Source: an uncultured Planctomycetaceae bacterium
Lineage (GTDB): Bacteria > Planctomycetota > Planctomycetia > Pirellulales > Pirellulaceae
Length of the DNA: 11,195 bases
Direction: 5' to 3'
Assembly (NCBI GenBank): GCA_937904535.1
Contig: CALELC010000561.1
Location: 1-11,195 of the forward strand
Positions 6,691-11,195 of the stretch are shown in pieces. A program made the position numbers and the translations under genes. A model generated the notes under the pieces. It ran no database searches. It saw only the letters and a list, made by a program, of their open reading frames with translations, and was not told the DNA's origin. Each line of letters opens with the position of its first letter. Positions within the stretch are counted from its first letter, which is position 1.

Positions 6691-6795
6691 TTAAAATCTA
6701 GTTGCTGCCAATGCCTGTTCTTTGATCGCTCGAGTCAGGTTCGAGAGCACCGCAGACTTCTGCGTGCTGGCCGACTGAACTTCACTAGAGCTCAT
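6691..6795 (-). CDS. 34-residue hypothetical peptide, upstream partner of the membrane peptide
   Basis: ATG at 6795 to TAA at 6691, with a purine-rich AGGCAGGA immediately upstream of the start. The translation begins MSSSEVQSASTQKSAVLSNL and ends in a basic, Ala-rich stretch (T-R-A-I-K-E-Q-A-L-A-A-T-R-F). It has no hydrophobic segment; residues 14-31 could form an amphipathic helix. The stop is 15 bp before the next ATG, a spacing typical of translational coupling. It lies 136 bp after the FGE-like gene on the same strand, so it could share that transcript. No family is recognised. Support is the ribosome binding site, the tight spacing and the plausible composition; at this length a chance ORF cannot be excluded. 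Confidence 0.5.
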   Translation of the reverse strand: MSSSEVQSASTQKSAVLSNLTRAIKEQALAATRF

Positions 6796-6931
6796 GTCCT
6801 GCCTCGTTTCACAATCAGACGGCTCGTAACCGCCGAACCTGCTGGTTTGCAAATGCAGTGCCAACGCTGCCGTCGCGTTGCTGAGGCAGCGGAGAGATGT
6901 TGTGCCAAGCGACCGACAGGTGCCGAGAGTG

Positions 6932-7999
6932 TTACTCGTGGCTGCGCGGCGGCCCCAAGCAAATGCGGAAACCGTCGCGTGAGTCGGAGTAATGGGAACT
7001 AGCGAGGCCTAACCGGACCGCGCAGCGAGCGTTGCCGGGAACGTCAAAGTAATTGCCGCCACGGCAGACCGGACGCGGATTTTCTTTGACTGTGTAGAGC
7101 TGTTCGTGTCCGCCTGTGGGATCAAAGTGATCGAGCACGACTTCCCAGACATTGCCGCACATGTCGGCTAATCCAAACCCATTGCGGCCGCGTTCACCGT
7201 AATGATCGACAGGAGCAACGAACGCGAAACCATCGCTCCAGGGGGCGCTGGCCAACGGCCATTTCTGCTTGCGATCCGGCAGAAAATCGACTGCCGAGAT
7301 GTTCAATCGCCCGGCACCTTCGCTCAGCTCGTTGCCCCACCAAAAATAGTGACTTTCCTGGCTTCCGCCACGACAGGCATATTCCCATTCCGCTTCGGTC
7401 GGCAAGCGATATTCATATCCGTCAGGCAGTCGGCCGGCAGCGCGCTCCTGGTCGGTGAGCCACTTGGCGAATGCGCAGGCGTCCGTCCAACTGACACACA
7501 CCACGGGAAAATCGTCGCGCAGCGGAAACTGGAAGTTGGGGTCTCGCCAGCTTTTGCCGGGCATCGGTTCCCAGGGGTGGGTTACCGCGGTCGTCAAGTT
7601 GTAACTAGTCCACTGCGGGTTAAAACACTGCGTTTGACCACCAGGTTTCTCGGCATCGGTGACATACTGCGTCGCTTCTACAAAGCGGCGGAACTGGCCG
7701 ACCGTCACTTCGGTGCGCCCCATCCAGAAGCCCTCTGCCACTCGCATTTTCCGCGGCTGTTGCCCTTCATACTGCTCGCGCTCAGTTCCCGGAACCGCCC
7801 CGCCTTCGACTCCGGTGGCCCATAGCTTTTCCTCCGGTGTGCTGCCCATGAAGAACTCGCCGGGAGGAATGTAGACGGTTTCTAACCACACGCCGTCTCC
7901 GAGATTCGCGCGGTAGACGCTCCCGGGCGTCGGCTCTTCGGCAAAAGCGACGCTGCTAAGAGCCAGCGCAAACAGACTCAACCCAATTCCACAACGCAT
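6932..7999 (-). CDS. Periplasmic FGE/SUMF1-like protein lacking the catalytic cysteines
   Basis: A 355-residue protein of the formylglycine-generating-enzyme-like family (FGE-sulfatase fold). Residues 1-20 form a signal peptide (cleavage after AFA). Family landmarks in order: I-P-P-G-E-F-F-M-G-S near 44, E-V-T-V-G-Q-F near 97, P-V-V-C-V-S-W near 165, R-L-P-T-E-A-E-W-E-Y-A near 198, G-L-A-D-M-C-G-N-V-W-E near 277, C-R-G-G-N-Y from 312, and D-G-F-R at 341. In true FGE a GGSYxC...C segment carries the two copper-binding cysteines. Here the first aligned position is Asp319 and the second falls in a shortened loop; Cys326 aligns instead with the following non-catalytic Cys. Sulfatase activation is therefore unlikely, and the domain may bind sugar or another ligand, as in many bacterial FGE-like proteins. 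ATG at 7999 with AGGAAC upstream. The two small ORFs follow downstream, and the ceramidase fusion is divergent across the repeat region. Confidence 0.87.
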   Translation of the reverse strand: MRCGIGLSLFALALSSVAFAEEPTPGSVYRANLGDGVWLETVYIPPGEFFMGSTPEEKLWATGVEGGAVPGTEREQYEGQQPRKMRVAEGFWMGRTEVTVGQFRRFVEATQYVTDAEKPGGQTQCFNPQWTSYNLTTAVTHPWEPMPGKSWRDPNFQFPLRDDFPVVCVSWTDACAFAKWLTDQERAAGRLPDGYEYRLPTEAEWEYACRGGSQESHYFWWGNELSEGAGRLNISAVDFLPDRKQKWPLASAPWSDGFAFVAPVDHYGERGRNGFGLADMCGNVWEVVLDHFDPTGGHEQLYTVKENPRPVCRGGNYFDVPGNARCAVRLGLASSHYSDSRDGFRICLGPPRSHE

Positions 8000-8191
8000 G
8001 ATGTGTTCCTAAGAAGCCCGAAGCAGAGGTGAGAGCGGACATGCCCGCCCATCATCATGAAGCGGTCATGGCGGATTGTCGCCCATTGTGGCGGGTGGTT
8101 TTTCCGTTCGCAACAAATGAGGACTGGGTGGATGAAACTCAACCGATGTGCGGTGCAGCGTGACGGCGACATTGATTGCCTGGATGGCCCT

Positions 8192-8219
8192 TTTGTCGCC
8201 GACCTATTTGTCGCCGACC
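8192..8219 (+). repeat. 13-bp direct repeat
   Basis: TTTGTCGCCGACC occurs at 8192-8204 and again at 8207-8219, a 15-bp period. The second copy supplies the left arm of the hairpin at 8213-8234, so the duplication may have arisen together with that element. Confidence 0.6.
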
Positions 8220-8234
8220 GCTCCGCTGGTCGGC
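8213..8234 (+). repeat. Hairpin with CTCCGC loop and variant stem
   Basis: GCCGACCG, loop CTCCGC, then TGGTCGGC: seven Watson-Crick pairs plus a G-U pair next to the loop. The loop matches that of the neighbouring array read on the minus strand (TCGATCG-CTCCGC-CGATCGA), but the stem is different and still paired. It is thus a related element in inverted orientation, 21 bp from the array. Confidence 0.6.
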
Positions 8235-8255
8235 ATGCTCTGAAATGCAACCGAT

Positions 8256-8462
8256 TCGATCGGCGGAGCGATCGACCACTCTTCTCGCCGGTCGGAGTTC
8301 TGTCAGGGGTTCCGATTCGATCGACGGAGCGATCGACCACTCTTCTCGCCGGTCGGGGTTCTGTCAGGGGTTCCGGTTCGATCGGCGGAGCGATCGACCA
8401 CTCTTCTCGTCGGTCGGAATGTTGCTGTCTGTATTCGTTCGATCGGCGGAGCGATCGACCAC
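8256..8462. repeat. 61-bp tandem repeat array, each unit with a hairpin
   Basis: Four unit starts lie at 8256, 8317, 8378 and 8439, exactly 61 bp apart. Each unit begins with TCGATCG, a GCGGAG loop (ACGGAG in unit 2) and CGATCGA, followed by CCAC. Units 1 and 2 match over nearly the full 61 bp; unit 3 keeps about 41 bp and then diverges; unit 4 keeps only the first 24 bp. Because the stretches between hairpins are also similar, this is a tandem duplication and not a CRISPR array. One further hairpin copy lies at 155-174. Function unknown; the position between two divergent genes suggests a role in transcription or DNA organisation. Confidence 0.85.
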
Positions 8463-8670
8463 CTTGGGAGCCAGCCACCAACAGCAACGCATCGCGTTGC
8501 CATCCAGACCATGCTGCCGCACGTGACCGTTCTTGTTCAGCAGGATTTATTAGACTGGTCAGACATTCGTCGATGGATTGATGAGCAGGAATCGATCGAC
8601 GTGCCGCATCCGACTGAGCGAGCACGTTAATCGCTTCTGCTCCTGAACATCGTTTTAAGCCGACAGCTTC

Positions 8671-8675
8671 GAGGG
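8671..8675 (+). promoter_or_regulatory. Ribosome binding site with ambiguous start (GTG/GTG/ATG)
   Basis: GAGGG lies 5 bases before GTG 8681, 8 before GTG 8684 and 11 before ATG 8687, all in one frame. Spacing favours a GTG; the signal peptide reads well from any of them, so the mature protein is unchanged. Confidence 0.45.
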
Positions 8676-8686
8676 ATAACGTGGTG

Positions 8687-11195
8687 ATGCAGCGACTTTG
8701 GAAGGGAACTCGATACGCCGGTTTGCTGATTGCCGCGCACGCCTGGGCGGTGTGGCTGGCCGCTCCATCATTTGCAGCAGATAACCCCGTCGTTGCGGCG
8801 GAGACCTATCAGGTCGGCATCGCCAAGGTTGAGATCACGCCTGAGGAACCGATCCGCCTGAGCGGCTTTGGGTTTCGCCGCGAGCCATCCGAGGGCGTGG
8901 AAAGTTCGCTGTATGCGCGAGCTCTGGCGATCTCCAGTGGCACAGGCCAACCAGCGGTGCTGCTGACGGTCGATTCCACCGGCATATCCAGTGCGATTGT
9001 GGAAGCGGTCGCGCGCGAGTTGCAAGCGGATGGGATTGCGCGGGAACGACTGACGATCACCGCCACCCATACCCACACCGCACCGATGCTCGACGGTGTC
9101 CTCCAAACGCTGTTTGGCCTGCCGGTTCCGCCTGATCAACAGGAAGTGATCACCCGGTACACCCAATCGCTTACCAAGCGGCTGGTCGAGGTCGCCCGCG
9201 CGGCTCTGGCCGATCGGCAGCCGGCTGAACTGTGGTGGGGCGTCGGCCAGTTGGACTTTGCTATCAACCGCCGGAATCCTCAGGCAGGTCCGGTCGACCA
9301 CCATCTGCCGGTGCTAGCCATCAAAACGCCGACCGGTGAGTTGCGTGGCGTGCTGACAACTTATGCGTGCCATGCGGTCACGCTGTCGCACAATTTCGTC
9401 GGCGGAGACTGGCCGGGCAAAGCCGCTGAGGGCATCGAGCGCCGGCATCCCGGTGCGGTGGCGATGATTTCGATCGGCTGTGGCGCTGATCAGAATCCAT
9501 CATCAGGAGTCACCGGCGACAAAGTCGATGTGGCGGTGAAACAAGGGTTGCAATTGGCCGATGAGGTCGATCGCGTGCTGCAAAACGCGCTGCGTCCGGT
9601 GAGCGGCGAATTGACCGGGCAACTGCAGCGTTTCCGCTTACCGCTGGCTCCGCTGCCCGAGCGTGCTCACTGGGAAACGCTGGCTCAGCAAGACGGCTAC
9701 ATCGGGTACCACGCTCGCGTTCAACTCGCAGCGCTCGACCGCGGCGAGTCGCTGCCGGAGGCGATCGATTACTCGGTGCAAACGCTGACGTTCGGTGATT
9801 CGCTGGGGATGGTGTTCCTGCCCGGCGAAGTCGTCGTTGACTATTCCCTGCGGCTGCGGCGAGAACTCGATCCAGCGCGACTGTGGATCACCGCCTATGC
9901 TAACGACACGCCCTGCTACATCCCCTCGGAACGCGTCTTGAAAGAAGGCGGTTACGAGGGAGGCGCGGCAATGACCTATTACAACCTTCCTGCGCCGCTG
10001 GCTCCGGGACTAGAAGACAAGATCATCGATGCGGTCACGACGCAGCTGTTGCCGACATTTGCTTCACCCCATCCGCAGGCCGATCAATCGGACTCGCCCG
10101 CGCTTTCGCCAACGCAATCACTCAGCCATCTGCAGATCCCCGCAGGCTGGCAGGCTCAGGTCGTGGCAGCCGAGCCTTTGACCACGGATCCGGTGGCCGT
10201 CGATTTTGCAGCCGACGGCAGCTTGTGGGTCTGCGAGATGCACGATTACCCGTCGGGACTAGCTGGCAATTTTGAGCCGGGCGGCAAGGTTCGTCTGCTG
10301 CGTGATCGCGATGGTGACGGGATCTACGACCACTCGACCGTGTTTCTGGACAAGCTCCCCTTCCCCACCGGCGTGCTGGCTTGGCGGCAAGGCGTGTTGA
10401 TCTGTGCGGCGCCGAATATTCTGTATGCCGAAGATACCGACGGCGATGACCGCGCCGATGTCCAGCGTGTGCTGTTCTCCGGGTTTGGGACCGAGAACTA
10501 TCAAGCTCGCGTCAACAGTTTGACACCCGGACTCGATGGCTGGGTTTACGGCTCGTGCGGGCTGTTTGGCGGCGAGATCACCTGCCACCAGACAGGCGAA
10601 ACAGTCGCGCTGGGCAATCGTGATTTTCGCATCGATCCCGATCGCGGAATCCTTGAACCGCTGACCGGCCGCAGCCAGCAAGGCCGCGTCCGCAATGATG
10701 CCGGCGACTGGTTTGGCTGCACCAATGGCGAAGCCTGTCTGCAATACCCGATTCTGCAGGGTGCGACGCGCCCCGGATTATCGCTCCCCCCGTCCGTCTA
10801 TGCCGTCGCTAACGACGATCCCGCGCAGCTCTTTCCCCGGGCGGTCGACTTCCAACTCTTTGCCCTTTCAGGACCGGCCGGCCGCGTCACTGCCGCCTGT
10901 GGAATCGGCATCTATCGCGACGACTGGCTCGGGCACGAGATGAGCGGCAGCGCCGTGGTCTGCGAGCCGGTCAACTTGCTGCTCCATCGCCGCGTGCTGC
11001 ACCGCGACGGCCTGCGTTACATCGGACAGCGAGCCGCTGCAGAGGCCGACTCGGAACTTGTCACCTCCACGGATAATTGGTTTCGGCCCACGCAAGTCCG
11101 CACCGGTCCCGATGGCGGGTTGTGGATCACGGACATGAGCCGCAGCGTGATCGAGCATCCGCGGTGGATTCCCGAACAAACACTCGCCACGCTCG
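8687..11195 (+). CDS. Ceramidase-like/PVC dehydrogenase-like fusion, 3' end outside window
   Basis: An open frame of at least 836 codons that runs off the window. Residues 1-30 form a signal peptide (PSFA-A). Residues 35 to about 460 resemble the neutral/alkaline ceramidase N-terminal domain: metal-ligand motif H128-T-H130-T-A-P, a second His region (C-H229-A-V-T-L-S-H235), P-G-E381, and Y411-I-P-S followed by G-Y423-E-G-G. The usual nucleophile motif (G-D-x-S-P-N) is replaced by G-C-G-A-D268-Q-N-P. A Ser/Pro/Gln linker leads to residues 485-820, which match the Piru_Ver N-terminal 'membrane-bound dehydrogenase' domain: P-A-G-W, acidic D-x-D-G-D turns at about 540 and 583, and D-M-S-R-S-V-I-E-H-P-R-W-I-P. 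In that family HEAT repeats and a CxxCH cytochrome domain often follow, but they would lie outside the window. ATG 8687 is chosen; in-frame GTGs at 8681 and 8684 are alternatives, with GAGGG at 8671. Substrate unknown. Confidence 0.85.
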   Translation, partial: MQRLWKGTRYAGLLIAAHAWAVWLAAPSFAADNPVVAAETYQVGIAKVEITPEEPIRLSGFGFRREPSEGVESSLYARALAISSGTGQPAVLLTVDSTGISSAIVEAVARELQADGIARERLTITATHTHTAPMLDGVLQTLFGLPVPPDQQEVITRYTQSLTKRLVEVARAALADRQPAELWWGVGQLDFAINRRNPQAGPVDHHLPVLAIKTPTGELRGVLTTYACHAVTLSHNFVGGDWPGKAAEGIERRHPGAVAMISIGCGADQNPSSGVTGDKVDVAVKQGLQLADEVDRVLQNALRPVSGELTGQLQRFRLPLAPLPERAHWETLAQQDGYIGYHARVQLAALDRGESLPEAIDYSVQTLTFGDSLGMVFLPGEVVVDYSLRLRRELDPARLWITAYANDTPCYIPSERVLKEGGYEGGAAMTYYNLPAPLAPGLEDKIIDAVTTQLLPTFASPHPQADQSDSPALSPTQSLSHLQIPAGWQAQVVAAEPLTTDPVAVDFAADGSLWVCEMHDYPSGLAGNFEPGGKVRLLRDRDGDGIYDHSTVFLDKLPFPTGVLAWRQGVLICAAPNILYAEDTDGDDRADVQRVLFSGFGTENYQARVNSLTPGLDGWVYGSCGLFGGEITCHQTGETVALGNRDFRIDPDRGILEPLTGRSQQGRVRNDAGDWFGCTNGEACLQYPILQGATRPGLSLPPSVYAVANDDPAQLFPRAVDFQLFALSGPAGRVTAACGIGIYRDDWLGHEMSGSAVVCEPVNLLLHRRVLHRDGLRYIGQRAAAEADSELVTSTDNWFRPTQVRTGPDGGLWITDMSRSVIEHPRWIPEQTLATL

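Larger units (their letters stand above)
8000..8686. other. Divergent spacer carrying a tandem hairpin array
   Basis: This is the 687-bp gap between the minus-strand FGE-like gene and the plus-strand ceramidase fusion. It contains a 13-bp direct repeat (8192-8219), a hairpin with loop CTCCGC (8213-8234) and the 61-bp tandem array (8256-8462). Open frames running through the array translate to Arg/Ser/Asp-rich repeats created by the DNA repeat and are not called. A 39-codon open frame at 8511-8630 lacks a ribosome binding site. Promoters for both flanking genes should lie here, but no clear -35/-10 pair could be picked out. Confidence 0.6.

Noticed and set aside
6720..6750. tRNA-like AGGTTCGAGAG string
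   Set aside because: It resembles a T-arm, but no acceptor stem, D-arm or anticodon arm can be paired around it. The stretch lies within the 34-codon ORF.
8256..8462. Possible CRISPR array, from regularly spaced palindromic repeats
   Set aside because: The sequences between the palindromes are near-identical in units 1 and 2, so they are not unique spacers. The 61-bp period is a plain tandem repeat, and no cas genes are nearby.
8057..8581. Long open frames on both strands through the 61-bp array (about 116-215 codons)
   Set aside because: All frames stay open because the repeat lacks stops. The translations are Arg/Asp/Ser-rich echoes of the DNA repeat, several frames on both strands are equally open, and no ribosome binding site or domain is seen.
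8511..8630. 39-codon plus-strand ORF (MLPHVTVLVQQDLLDWSDIR...) just before the ceramidase fusion
   Set aside because: The C-terminal half looks protein-like, but there is no ribosome binding site, no recognised family, and the frame continues from the repeat array. Conservation would be needed to call it.
8768..9304. Minus-strand 178-codon ORF, and 10259-10744 (161 codons), antisense to the ceramidase fusion
   Set aside because: These are antisense shadows of a clearly coding plus-strand frame with recognisable motifs.

Overview
The window looks like chromosomal DNA from a planctomycete of the Pirellulales (Rhodopirellula-like). This rests on family content: a DUF1559 prepilin-type protein paired with a small lipoprotein, a periplasmic FGE-like protein, a sialidase-type BNR protein, and a secreted protein carrying the Pirellula/Verrucomicrobia 'membrane-bound dehydrogenase' N-terminal domain. 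Gene density is low, with long intergenic spacers rich in palindromes. No tRNA, rRNA, CRISPR, transposase or phage gene was recognised. All family assignments come from reading the sequence; no search was run.

Layout. Positions 1-452 hold no recognisable gene, but carry one dispersed hairpin repeat (155-174) and two hairpins, one of them a convincing terminator for the minus-strand gene that follows. 453-1412 (-) encodes a signal-peptide-bearing, Cys-rich, beta-barrel outer-membrane protein. 1413-2324 is a 0.9-kb spacer with a perfect 28-bp palindrome at its right end. 2325-3913 (-) is a two-gene unit: a DUF1559 pilin-like protein, then a lipoprotein with a transthyretin-like fold. 3914-5187 is a 1.27-kb spacer holding several inverted repeats and a probable frameshifted gene remnant (4392-4657, -). 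5188-6432 (+) is a secreted three-Asp-box sialidase-family protein.

On the minus strand and converging on the sialidase gene are an FGE-like protein (7999-6932) and two tiny, closely spaced ORFs of 34 and 41 codons; the second encodes a single-span membrane peptide behind a strong ribosome binding site. A 687-bp divergent spacer (8000-8686) contains a 61-bp tandem repeat whose units each begin with a 7-bp-stem hairpin. A related hairpin with a different stem but the same loop lies next to it. From 8687 (+) to the window end runs a large incomplete gene that fuses a neutral-ceramidase-like domain to the PVC dehydrogenase-like domain.

How the genes may work together: most products are predicted to be exported (barrel protein, lipoprotein, pilin-like protein, sialidase-like protein, FGE-like protein, ceramidase fusion). 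This suits surface and periplasmic turnover of complex glycans or lipids, but the sequence shows no single obvious pathway or defence system. The most noteworthy items are the two overlooked small ORFs, the loop-conserved hairpin repeat family, and the ceramidase/dehydrogenase fusion.
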